64,000 bases of DNA, from NCBI GenBank assembly GCA_907163375.1, contig CAJQUW010007419.1, positions 124,001-188,000 of the forward strand. The letters are read 5' to 3'. This DNA comes from Prostheceraeus crozeri. Its lineage: Eukaryota > Platyhelminthes > Polycladida > Euryleptidae. Made by a program: the position numbers and the translations under genes. The notes below the pieces were generated by a model, which was not told the origin of the DNA, made no database searches, and worked only from the letters and a program-made list of their open reading frames with translations. Numbering within the stretch: position 1 is the first letter of the stretch; each line of letters opens with the position of its first letter. This document shows positions 12,366-22,799 of this stretch, in pieces.

Positions 12366-13767
12366 TCGGGCTCCGCAAAAAAAAACTTCGCATTTGTACT
12401 GACCTGTTTTTCTGGTTGTATGTCATGCCTTATTTGTTGTCCATTCTGTCCTAGAGGGCATAATTATAGCAATATTATAGCATGGATTACTATAACATAG
12501 CTTCTGTTGCTACCTAGTATAGCATAGCAAGCTTTGTTTTACATCTATCTATTCAATTTCATTTTCATCATTAATCAAATTGGTCTCTCTACACCTCGAT
12601 CTCATGGCTACAGCAGATTTCAAGCCGGATCATTTGTACTTTTTCATTGACACCTTGCAAGCAAATGGATTTCGTGTGCACAAATGCGTACGTTACCAGT
12701 TCAGCGTTGGGGAGAAGAAAATGTTGTAAGCACTCGTCGGATACAACAAGTTGCCAGCGAATTTTCCGAAAGAAAAAGCTATTCATTTAAGAGAAAATCA
12801 GGGTCTGGAAGACTACGTACGAGCACTTCTACCGAAAACGTAGAACTAATTCGTGAGAAAATTGAAGAAAATAATCGCTTATCATGCAGTGATTTGAGCC
12901 GAATTACGGGAATTGACTGTGATGCTGTGAACCGAATTTTTATCAGAGATTTGCATAAGAAGTCTGTATGTTGTAAATGGATACCACATGAACTAACTCA
13001 ACAAAATAAAGAAACAAGAATTGAGTATTGCCAAACTATGATTGAAAGATATTCAAGAAGATCCAGAGAAAATGTTATTGGTATAGACGAAAAGTGGGTA
13101 TACTTCAAGGATATTCCAGCTAAAGAGAACAACCGAGCCTGGGTTGATAGTGCGGGAGATAGACCTGCTGTTGCGAGGAGGACAATTTCCGATCGCAAAG
13201 TGCTGATCATACTGGCATCAAATTACTGCAAATCAATGCATTAACTTGAGTTATTGCATGATGGAGCATCAATTAACTCTCAACGATACATTGATTTCTT
13301 AGAAAACATGGCATCTGAGTTTGAAAGTGTGTTGCCTAGGTGGGAGATGGTTGTTCAACACGACAACGCTCGGCCTCATGTTGCTCGTTGTGTTACTGAA
13401 TGGTTTGAGGCCCAACACATGTCTCTGCTGAAGCAGCCTCCATACTCACCAGACACAAACTTGATGGACAGATTCTTATTTAGAAATTATGAAGTGTTCA
13501 GAAGGGGACATGACTTTGAAAATTCACATGAAATTCACCACAATTTTCGTCAATACATGGATGCCATCATGAGCAGCAAGCTTCTTAAAGAACTTGAAAA
13601 TTTACTTCTTCATTTGCAAAGAATCGTTGATGCAAATGGAAATTATGTTCAATAGTCACTTTGTCACTGTGTTGTATAGTTGCAACAATTACAATATCAT
13701 GACTTGTCTTAAATTACAATGTAATCTGTTTTCATATGAAAAGCGAAGTTTTTTTTGCGGAGCCCCA
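12366..13767 (+). mobile_element. full-length mariner element with TIRs
   Basis: The 1402 bp element starts TCGGGCTCCGC plus an A-tract and CTTCGC. It ends with the inverse: GCGAAG, a T-tract, GCGGAGCCCCA. The two termini pair over about 28 bp with one mismatch and a one-base difference in tract length. TA flanks both sides (12364-12365 and 13768-13769), the mariner target duplication. The length is normal for the superfamily. The transposase frame lies inside on the same strand. The well-kept ends suggest a fairly recent insertion or a copy that stayed mobilisable in trans. Confidence 0.93.
12684..13655 (+). pseudogene. mariner transposase (DD34D), one internal stop
   Basis: Two open parts lie in the same frame and are separated only by a TAA at 13242-13244. 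Visible motifs in order: a G-S-G-R linker after the first helix-turn-helix region (about residues 40-43); W-I-P-H-E-L-T (the mariner WVPHEL box); G-I-D-E-K-W with the first catalytic Asp; H-D-N-A-R-P-H with the second Asp; and Y-S-P-D-T-N-L-M-D with the third Asp. Exactly 34 residues separate the second and third Asp, so the DD34D signature is intact. The usual P-S before the last Asp reads L-M. The family excises and inserts at TA as a dimer in the nucleus. The N-terminus is uncertain: an ATG at 12604 opens another frame, and the first helix-turn-helix may be damaged. Translation as it stands would give only the N-terminal 186 codons. Confidence 0.92.
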
Positions 13768-16080
13768 TATATTCTCTGTTGTCAATTTACTTGTATGTGA
13801 TTGACTTTGAAAGTTCAGATAATATTATTATCATCAGTACTTCTACAACGTAGGCGTGTACCTCTTTGGATTGGTAAATAATATAATTGGCAATAATGGA
13901 GTTGCTTTCTGATTCTCAAGGATTTAATTATAATCCATTTTGAAAACCATGTTCATCGTTCAATAGCCTGTGACTCTATATTTCTCTTTAATCAAGAGTT
14001 TGTGGCTTCTTATCAAAGTTATTTCTGTCGGGCCTGTTTAGAAATTCAAAAATGAGTGAATCAAGTCAGCTTATTCCAGATAAGCATGGTATTTCGTAAC
14101 CTGAAGATGCAAGCTGTACAGACAGTGATTACAAAAGAAAAACAAATCACTACGAACAATAATGATTGTATAGCACAATTATGTGTAATTATCTATTTGT
14201 ACCTCTTTGTCACAGTACACACAGAAATATGCCACGTAACCAAATTTGAAAAATAAATTTTCATAAAAAAGAAAGCAAAGTAGCGAAAAAGTGTGTTCTT
14301 TCTTAGAAATAACATTTCAATATGAATACAGAAAAATTAAAACTGCAAAGACAAATGCACCAAAGTATTTGAGCATCAATTGCTCCATTGTTCTAGTGCA
14401 TTTTTGTCAGTTTATCATTGTCCAAATCCAATACTGGTTCAAATTCAGTCGAAGCAACCGACTTCGCGTTTTGATAACATGTTGAATAAACAATCTTCTC
14501 ATTTCAAAGACTGACATTCGCTTTTACCCTCACTTATCAAGTGCACATCCTTGAGGTCTACTTTCGAAAGCCTGTGGTCCACCTCGAGAACCACTGATGT
14601 ACATAGTCACAATTAATGTGAATATGCTACTATTTTACTGGGAAACACATACTCAGAAGACAATATTTAGAAGACATGTTTACTCAGAAATCGCAGAACT
14701 TGAAGATATTTCACGAGTTCTGTAATTCTTAATGCTAGTAAACATTTTATATAATTTCTAGATGATCGTTATGTTAATTCTACATCGTTTCTGGACTTTC
14801 CATTCAGATTTTCTAGAAACTTTCATGAACAAGAAATTGAAGCTCAATCACTTGCAAGCGAATGGAAGACTGAACGACAAGCCATTTCATGAGGTTATAG
14901 TTCCCTATTGAGTTTCCAGACAGTCAATATTTAATCGGAATTCGACAATATTGAAAGCCGATTTTAAGGTCAACGACAAGACATCGAATTTACTTACAAT
15001 AGAAGAGCAATGACATAACAAGGCAAGCTGATCTGCCTGTAGAAACTAACACGACCGCATGAACTTGTTGATTGATAAAATGGGACTTGCAAACAATTTG
15101 ATTATGATTATGATGTAATCTGTAAAATCATTTATTCTAAAATCCTGCAATCACATTGAAGATTGATGTATTTCAATGCAAGTTTTTTGCACATTATCTC
15201 TCACTGCCTCCGTTCCCCTTTTCTTCGGTGAATGACAGTTTTTGAGTTCTTGGAGAGTGTTGGTCGTGCAGGCAGTCAGTTACAAGCATATATACATTGG
15301 CTAGTTCAGACTTGGGTCTATTTCTTTGGCGTGTGTTGATTTTTCCATGCAGATTGCAGAGCATACAACTCATACTCCGCTGAAGAGCATCTCAAAGCGA
15401 AGGCGGTGAAGTGTAGTAGTTCAAGGTTAGCGCCCATCACATGGAATTGGAATAAAATTCCACCGAGCAACAGAGCGTGAAGTCATAAATCAGAGTAAGC
15501 CTGAACAGCAATGGCAAATTCCATAAAGCAAGCGAATTTCTGGCCAGCGAATGACCAAGGAGAATAATGGCCTGATTGATTATGCCGCATTATATTTTTC
15601 ATTCTTTACAAAGGTGTACATACGGTACTATTATGTTTGTGAGTGCTGTTTCCGCAGTGTTATCCCGTGAATAAGTGCATTCTCTCTTTCCCTATCTCTC
15701 TCTCTTCATACTATGATCTACTATGACGTCAGCCTGTGGTCAAATATGACACGAAGACGCACTGGGTGTTCATAATTCTGGAGAGGGAGCGACATCCCAC
15801 AAAAAATCTAAATAAGTTGGGATCAAAGTTATTGTATGAGAGCCTATTCAGCCAAATTTTGCCAGAGAACCTTTTGAAGAATAACATTAGTGAAACATGC
15901 AATTTATACATTTTTCGCCATAAAGCGTATGCATTTTCATAATATGGCAGTTGAAAACATTGTCTTCATTTCATTGCCTTTGCTGCATACAAATCGACTA
16001 TCAATAAACTTTTTGTCTTCCAAAATTGCTTTTCTATTCATTCCATAAAACATTTTTGTTGCCCTGAGAAGATTAAGCTA
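13768..16080. other. stretch without supported genes
   Basis: Only short frames (68 codons or fewer) without domains. No repeat ends were recognised. Confidence 0.45.
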
Positions 16081-16110
16081 TAAATTGATGCTCTCAATGT
16101 AATCCATTTT

Positions 16111-16221
16111 ATTTTATCCGAAAATGAATTTATAGTATAGATTGAACATTGGTGTTTTATCCGAAAATTTTATTCATTTTATCCGAAAATGAATTTATAG
16201 TATAGATTGAACATTGGTGTT
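16111..16221. repeat. tandem duplication, about 65-bp period
   Basis: A block of about 46 bp beginning ATTTTATCCGAAAATG occurs at 16111-16156 and again ending at 16221, with a partial third ATCCGAAAA between them. The copies are nearly identical, so the duplication is young. Confidence 0.8.
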
Positions 16222-16267
16222 CCTTTAAAGAAAACACGTTTGTAAATAAATTCAATAATTTGACTAA

Positions 16268-16310
16268 AGCAAGGCTCTGGAGGCGGCTCTTGCAACAGTT
16301 GCATCTGCCT
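16268..16310. repeat. short GC-rich hairpin
   Basis: TGGAGGC pairs with GCCTCCA, and the inner TGCAAC pairs with TTGCA around an AG centre. A stem-loop of about 40 bases can form. No associated gene is seen. Confidence 0.5.
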
Positions 16311-17938
16311 CCAAACTCCCTTCCGCATTGGAGTAAAAAAGGGCGGTGTTGATTTATATACTCTGTTGATCGCTACTTAAATGCAATGCTTTTTATACAA
16401 TTATTCTCATTTTGCAGTGATCTGTTTGAAGACATCATATACCACTGCGTTCTCTAATGCAGGTCCTAGAATGTATATTCTCTAATTTTTCTAATCTTTT
16501 TTTGAAAGGTCAAGATGATCAGAAATATCAGAAATCAGAAAATATCAGAAATTCTTCAATGCAAAATTCAGGTTACAATTTTAATTTATGTCTGATTTAA
16601 GTATTGAAGAAATAACCTTTAGAGTCAGCGATTTCTGGACTCTGGCCCTACTCGTTTGTCAGATAAGCTTATTCATAAGTAAGCTCATTAGGTGAAGCTT
16701 CAGATTTGAAATAGCCAAGTTATTGATTCAAGTACAATTTTGGTATAAATTTCAAAAGCATTTTCACCTAGAAATCTGGTCGTTTGATTGAATAGACAAC
16801 TGGTCACGAATAATTCACTTTTCAATGTTCATTTGTGCCCCAATTAGTTCACTCGGCTATGCTGCGATCAGAGTGAATTTCTCTTATACACCAGCCCGCT
16901 CTGAATGAGCGAACTATGTCTATGTGAAAGATCACAGTTGTTGTGTTGATTCGTGAACATTCAAAATAATATTCGTGATTGAGATAGTTATCACATTTTT
17001 ATTCCAATAGTTAACCTTCCCACTTATTGTTGTAAACAAATTTTTCGCATAATACTCTCATTCAGATCAGACATCGTTTGATCCTTGCCTCTATATTCAT
17101 TTCGTTCTGCGTGATGTTTTTTATGAGGTGAATTTTCACTTTCCAGTATGAGACAATAAAATCATTAATTGTGTTGATGATCTTCTGAATCTTTTTGCAA
17201 CGATAGTTTTGTCGGATAAGATAGGAATCACTTTGAAGTGGAGTATTCCTTTTCATTTCTTCATCGATTAGAGTTGCAAGTGGATGACAAATTTTCTTTG
17301 TTGTGAGGAACGCAATTTGTTCTACAACTCCAATTTTTACAATCCGCGAAGAAGAACAATGACAATAATATCCTTTATACCCAGCATGCTCGCAATGAAA
17401 AATAAAACCAGAGTGATTTAGTTTAGCAAATTCCAGCCTCCTTTGATTATTGTTGGCAGAGTAAAAAACTGCTCTTGATTTTGCAGCAATTTCTCTTTGA
17501 AGCATGGAATTAAATGACGGTCCATTATATCTGTGTTGCTATGATTCAATTTCATCAATGTTATCAGAGCCTTCATGATTATTTATTGCATTATTTCATA
17601 ATTTATTGCGCATGCTGATGTCTTTAAGAGTGAACTTGCTGCTCTATTCCCTTTTTAATTGAACCAACTTATTAAACAGTAAATCCATCAAAATGCTACT
17701 TTGATATTCATCACGCTTGACCACTCCTATCTCCATCATCACTTGTGAATCTGTATGCATGTTGAATTTTGAAACACAAGCAAGACACGTCTGCGGACAC
17801 AAAATAGTGTATTGATTTATATTCATTGAGGTATCCTGTTCTGTGATTTATGTTGATCCAGACACGTGGAAAGTTTTCAAAATGTGTTCTGTGTCTCAGA
17901 ACGCGGATCCAGACAGCCGTTTGTAAGATAGTGTATAA
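16311..17938. other. stretch with two unassigned minus-strand frames
   Basis: Frames at 17062-17505 (147 codons, described separately) and 17644-17826 (60 codons) are the only notable items. Everything else appears non-coding. Confidence 0.4.
17062..17505 (-). CDS. hypothetical protein, 147 aa, possibly spurious
   Basis: This ATG-to-stop frame of 147 codons is long for this AT-rich DNA. It matches no family I recognise. A cysteine/histidine-rich patch H-C-E-H-A-G-Y-K-G-Y-Y-C-H-C lies around residues 37-50 and could bind zinc. The C-terminal third is rich in I, K and N. There is no signal peptide or membrane segment. A 60-codon frame upstream on the same strand (17644-17826) shares only the phrase I-G-V-V. 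It could be an exon, a worn transposon piece or chance. No splice context or codon bias decides between these. Confidence 0.25.
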   Translation of the reverse strand: MLQREIAAKSRAVFYSANNNQRRLEFAKLNHSGFIFHCEHAGYKGYYCHCSSSRIVKIGVVEQIAFLTTKKICHPLATLIDEEMKRNTPLQSDSYLIRQNYRCKKIQKIINTINDFIVSYWKVKIHLIKNITQNEMNIEARIKRCLI

Positions 17939-18956
17939 CAGGGTTGGAGCCGTCCCCCGGCACGGCAGGCCGGCTACTCACTAAGCCCATAATTTATTTA
18001 GACCCATGTCGAATGTTGGCGACATTTAGTGTAGAAGAAATTGCTTAGTCAATCATTGCAACATTAAGAGCATGTGAATGTATTATAATTTGAAAGCATG
18101 CATACATGTGTTTTGTGACAAATATTGCGAACTGCTCTTTCAACAGCAAAATAGATGATTACCGGCAACTTATACATGCAGTTCAAACCCTATCTTATCA
18201 ATGATCAAGTTTCCAGAATCTTAGATTCTAGCCTGTATAAATTTTGTAAGCATTGTACATTCCTCAGCCTATGCATCGTGAAATTAGGCCTATTCCAGAT
18301 CTTGAATAATTTCACTATAGTTCACTAGTTTATATAACAGGTGGAACTTAGAGATGCAATGAGTAATGAAATTCAATTAAACCTAGGGCCTCCTAGAACC
18401 GCAACATGTGACAGTGGATCGTGGATAATTGTTTGATGAGTTAACGGCACGCGATGAATTTATATGCACGTTGTACAGGTACAGCAACACCCCGTTCGGA
18501 CTTCGGACGCTCACTGAAATGAAAAATTGATGACATTGGGGAGCTTATTGTTCCAGACTACTCTTATACGTCAAAAGATTTGAATTTAAACTGTAGTGGA
18601 AAAGTTCTCAATTGACGTCTTAAATCACTGAAACGTACTTCGATAGAAAAACTTTTATTATACTGGAACCAATCATTTATTGACCGCTTAAAGCTTTCTT
18701 GTGGAGGCGGGATCTAGATATAGGCCTACGCATATATTATTATTATTGCATCAATGTTATTCTAACATCATGCCCGTTTAGGTCATTATTTTGATTATCT
18801 GTTATCAGTTTGCTTGTGCTGGCATTGACGATCAAAGCCAGCCACTCTCGCATCCCCGACCGGCCGGTTTTTAATAAGCCAGCCGCCGACCGGCGGTGTT
18901 AGATGACGCCACCGGCCCGGCCGTGGCCTCCAAATACTCGGGCAGTTCCAGCCCTG
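17939..18956. mobile_element. hAT-like element, non-autonomous
   Basis: The left end is CAGGGTTGGAGCCGTCCC, and the right end read inward is CAGGGCTGGAACTGCCCG. This is a terminal inverted repeat of about 18 bp with the C-A-G-G-G start common in hAT elements. GC-rich subterminal blocks (CCGGCACGGCAGGCC on the left, several GGCCGG words on the right) contrast with an AT-rich interior. The flanking 8-mers GTGTATAA and ATGCATAC agree at 5 of 8 positions, so the target duplication is decayed or the borders are slightly misplaced. No transposase coding was recognised in about 1 kb. Confidence 0.65.
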
Positions 18957-19066
18957 ATGCATACGATATACTGTAGAATTGCAAAGTATGACTTACAACA
19001 GAGCTAAACCTTTTGAGATTTTTAGTTGAATTGCGAGGTTGGGCCCATATAAACATGTGCAAAATG

Positions 19067-19896
19067 CAGTGGTGGGCAGCGATAAATTTTTCGATAAAGC
19101 GATAACGATAAAACGATAAATTTTCCGCTAAGTCCGATAATGCGATAAATTTGGACCTCCAAAATAATGCGATAACGACAAATCCTGCGATAAATCCGAA
19201 AATATGGTTCTCCATTTTTACTACCTTTATGTATTAAAAACCTCTTTCTTACACTTAAAACACCATATACATGCACATGTAATATTGAATAAAACAATAA
19301 CACCGAAAGACCCGAAATTAACATTATTACTTTATGACAACATAGGTACAAATCAACAAAGCTGTCACAGCGCAACATCAAAAACACAAATACAACAATT
19401 TAAGGCACATGTAATGCATCATCATCCTCATCCACCTTGGCACCTTGAACCTCTGGTTGAGGAGGTGAAGGTTCCCTTTCAAAAAAAACAAGGTTTTCAA
19501 AATGTTGTTTACTGAGGCAGGCCCTCTTTGGCCTCAGGACATTCCCCGGCTGCACTGAATACAGAATAACGGTATAAATGCATCATCTGACCATTAACTG
19601 GCCATTTGATGGCACTTGTACTGACGTTGTTCAGACAATGAAATAGGTGAATAACAGTTCAATACACTCTTCGAGATCATTTCAATTGAAGATAATTAAA
19701 CTCCTCACTCACCGATTCCGTCTACCGAATCACATAAAATGGAAAACAAAACTAGTTGTAAAATGATACTAAAAAACGGTTTTTCTGCTTTCTTTATCAC
19801 TAAATTCATTGCAGGATTTATCGAGGGAAATTTTAAAGCAATAAATTTTCGACTGAAGCGATATTATCGCTTTACTTACCGCAGCGCCCACCATTG
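19067..19896 (-). mobile_element. hAT element, deletion derivative, with 8-bp target duplication
   Basis: The element begins CAGTGGTGGGCAGCG and ends CGCAGCGCCCACCATTG. Both sides are flanked by the perfect 8-mer GCAAAATG (19059-19066 and 19897-19904), the hAT target duplication. GCGATAA words are repeated just inside the left end and again before the right end, as expected for subterminal transposase-binding sites. The minus strand near 19500-19560 encodes F-S-A-A-G-E-C-P-E-A-K-E-G-L-P, then in another frame L-K-T-L-F-F-L-K-G-N-L, which fits the end of the hAT dimerisation domain. Only this C-terminal scrap of the transposase remains in 830 bp. Confidence 0.9.
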
Positions 19897-19904
19897 GCAA
19901 AATG

Positions 19905-20524
19905 TGAAAAATATGCTTCACAAAGACTATACTTTACTTTTATTAAAACGCGTGAAATCTCTGCTGCGGATGATTGTGTGATTCCAGGCCACATGTAATG
20001 CACCAGACGAAATTGTGTGAAGTGCCATTCCTGTGATGCCAGTGCCTCCGTGGCTAAATAGGCCAATCACAAGCAAAAGGCGCTACTTTGGAGGAATTTA
20101 GAGGAAGCACCTACAGTTCAAAGTGCCAAGCATTGAGACTCAAAGAAATTAGACACTCTTAGTTCTTTTTAGAAAGAAAGGACGAAACACAATACGTGAA
20201 TTTCACATGTGGTGGGAATTGAATAATACACGGTCAGTCATAAAGTCCCAAATGAACACTGAAACTGAGTACCAACTACGACTAAGAATTGAGTCCCAGA
20301 ATCTAGTATTCTTTGAGTTCAAAAATATATTTGGGTTCGAAAGCACGGTACTTAATTCGTGCTAATTTTTGTGCTCATTAAATGTGTTGCATAGTACAAG
20401 CACCTCCACCGTATCGAAAAATTACATGCGCGATATCTAACCCGCTATATCACATACGCACATCCATCAAAGAACTGTTTTGGCAATTAAACATAAATGC
20501 ATTTGGATTAATAAAATATGCACA
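19905..20524. other. spacer without supported genes
   Basis: No domain, RNA gene or repeat end was recognised. Confidence 0.4.
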
Positions 20525-20710
20525 GGAATCAAAGCGGTATCGGTGAAGTGGGTAAACGTTGACAAGATTAAAAGCACTGTCAGAGAGAATGGAAAACGTT
20601 GGCAAGACTCAATTTACAGTCGTAGAGGATGGCAAACGTTGGCAGGACTCAAAGTAGTCAGAGAAAATGATAGACGTTGGCAAGACTCAAAGCACTTTCG
20701 GTGAGGATGC
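20525..20710. repeat. 40-bp minisatellite, about four units
   Basis: The phrase ACGTTGGCAAGACTCAA (with variants) recurs with starts near 20556, 20596, 20636 and 20674, a period of 38-40 bp. Units differ at several positions. The open frame across it (20480-20704) is a by-product of a repeat with few stops. Confidence 0.85.
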
Positions 20711-22044
20711 TTTTAATCTAGGTTGATATCTTGGACTCATTAAGAGGATATCGATAAAATGTCACAGGTTGGTTTGCAGGATCACAGCAAATCGTCATTA
20801 CCAGTTGTTGGCACTCGCTACCTGAGACAGAAGCAACCCGAGTGACGATTTCGGTGCAGGACTTATGGACAAGTGTGTTGATTAACCGATTGACGCCGTC
20901 CTTCTCACAGTCATTATTCATCACATCGGCGACAATGCACTCTCAATTGGAATAATAAACGACTTATTCAGAAAGCGCGCGCTGTCATTACCAGCTGTAT
21001 ACTGTCTCACTGAATTTGGCCTCGTCTCGCGTCATTTATTGATATTGACGCTTCATCATATTTGCACTCAACAAGCATTTTAGTTCTTCTGTGAATTTAA
21101 GTTCGGTAATCAGATTCATACTTAGATGCTTTCTGATTTTCAGTGTACAGACTGGCCGAAACTGCTCCGTTTTTTTCGAAGTTTCTTGTTGTAATCCCTT
21201 TTAACTCATAATGAATGGTTTCCACATAAAAATTGAATTTTTTTCTAAGAGGAGTTCAACATGGATGAACATACATATAGAATTTTTGAGTTGAAGAAAT
21301 CTTCAGCTTGAGATGAATGAACAGTCACATGCTAATTTGTGGGTGACATATTGAAAGGCAGAGGGTAATTTAACATGATCAGGCTGGGTAATTTCAATTG
21401 CCAGGGGATAACGTGTCTCATTGCTTTATGGTGAAATTATGTTCTGTGGTCAAAGAGATTCAGCGATTTTCAAGTCAACAGTCTTTTGGAGTGAATGAAA
21501 GTAGCCAACTGGAGCAGATGACATCCTCTCAATTAGAGAACTCCAACTCTAAATGATGTTTATTGAAGCTCTTTATCTGAGATGCGTGATTAAACCTTGT
21601 GCATGATAAAAAGCAAACTGCGAAGTTTCGCACAGATTGTTGAACGCTAATTGAATTCCTCGAAATTGGTGCAAGTTGAATTTTGTGACGGATTAACTGT
21701 GCACATTCAAATCATAAGTTTTGGTTCATACAGGATTATATTCAGGACTTATTCAGGATTTATTCACTAGTGGGTTTCGATACTAGATTATTTAGGTTGC
21801 CCGTTAATTATATACACATGTATATCAGTGAGTTTGCGGATTTTAAAAAGCGCCTATCCGGAAAAACACAGTTGGTGAATTGAAAGCAGATCAAATTTTC
21901 AACGCTTTGGTGAACCTAATAGATGAACGGAGAAATTTGCGTTTCGTGTAACATGAGTAGCAAGAACAAACAAGGTTCACCTGTATATCAATATATATTG
22001 CAGCAAGGTGTACCCAGTCTCTTCATGAATGTAAAAAGAAAAAA
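20711..22044. other. stretch without supported genes
   Basis: Short frames only. A local inverted phrase around 20795-20860 was not strong enough to call. Confidence 0.4.
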
Positions 22045-22100
22045 AACACTGGCTCTGGACTAGTTTCGATTCAGTTGTATTGAATCATCCTCAGCGGTTG
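22045..22100 (-). ncRNA. hammerhead-ribozyme-like motif next to a Penelope-like element
   Basis: Read on the minus strand, the order is CTGAGGA (22094-22088), one extra T, a perfect 5-bp helix GATTC/GAATC with a 9-nt loop, GAAA (22067-22064), CTA, then GTC (22060-22058). This reproduces the CUGANGA-helix II-GAAA-short helix III-GUC order of a type I hammerhead with a 2-bp helix III. Two departures are visible: the extra base before helix II, and weak pairing for helix I. It lies about 120 bp downstream of the inverted GIY-YIG fragment on the same strand, and Penelope-like elements are known to carry hammerhead motifs in their terminal repeats. Self-cleavage is not shown. Confidence 0.45.
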
Positions 22101-22217
22101 CAAGTTATAAAATCGCATGAAATTCACATTATATACAAATTTAGATGTGTTCACAAACGAGTCAAGGTCATTGTATGGTCCCACTTTTCGCCATTGATGA
22201 TACAAGTTCCGCTCATT

Positions 22218-22504
22218 CTATAATAGATTATTGTTTTCCTTTATCATTATGGATTCAATAATTAATGGTTGTCTGAAGCGACCAACAATAGTGAAGTTTT
22301 CAGTCTTGGCGCTATGCTCGTACATAGACATCTCTGTAACACAGGGATATCCACGCAAATGCTCACTGATGCGAGCATTGAGGTGTCTCTTAGTGGCACC
22401 GACGTACCGCATAGAACAGCGGTCACAACTATATTGATAAGAAATATTCGATTTGACGCCACAAGGAACAGGATCTTTGTTATGATTGAAATCCTTTAAT
22501 TTTC
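22218..22504 (-). pseudogene. Penelope-like element, inverted GIY-YIG endonuclease fragment
   Basis: The minus strand encodes M-R-Y-V-G-A-T-K-R-H-L-N-A-R-I-S-E-H-L, the Y-(V/I)-G-x-T-x-R-x-L-x-x-R core of the GIY-YIG endonuclease of Penelope-like retroelements. The frame closes near 22218. About 250 bp are nearly identical, in inverse orientation, to 23500-23758, so the two copies form a head-to-head pair. Such partially inverted copies are a known outcome of Penelope-like insertion. The reverse transcriptase part is absent from this arm. Confidence 0.8.
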
Positions 22505-22516
22505 AAATTTGTCACC

Positions 22517-22790
22517 GGCACTACTGCAGTTTAGTGCACCCTAAAATGCATGTGAGAACAACATGATTTAATCAACAGAATGAATGCCGTTCGTTCTTCC
22601 CTATAGTTATAAATGAGTGTCTTTGTGTCTTCGTGTGTATTCGTCTTCGCACATTACACCGAGCGCGCTTCGGTGTAAGGTGCGTAGTCATCGTTTGCGG
22701 GAGAATGCGCCGTTGTTTTAGGGTGCACTAAACTGCAGTAGGCGCGTTTCCGTCTCTTTCATAGAGGGTGCACTAAACTGCAGTAGTGCC
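22517..22790. mobile_element. Mutator-like MITE with 9-bp target duplication
   Basis: The 274 bp insert has perfect 25-bp terminal inverted repeats beginning GGCACTACTGCAGTTTAG and is flanked by the perfect 9-mer TTTGTCACC (22508-22516 and 22791-22799). A 9-bp duplication with a G-starting terminus points to the MULE/Mutator superfamily. A third, partial copy of the terminus lies inside at about 22717-22740, and a short GC-rich palindrome sits at 22652-22683. It has no coding capacity. It sits at the junction between the two Penelope-like arms, so it arrived after that rearrangement. Confidence 0.92.
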
Positions 22791-22799
22791 TTTGTCACC

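Noticed and set aside
20480-20704. 74-codon frame with repeated W-Q-D-S
   Set aside because: It is a translation of the 40-bp minisatellite, with no independent sign of a gene.
20525-20710. Repeat array resembling a CRISPR
   Set aside because: Units are contiguous, diverged and lack unique spacers, and the context is eukaryotic.
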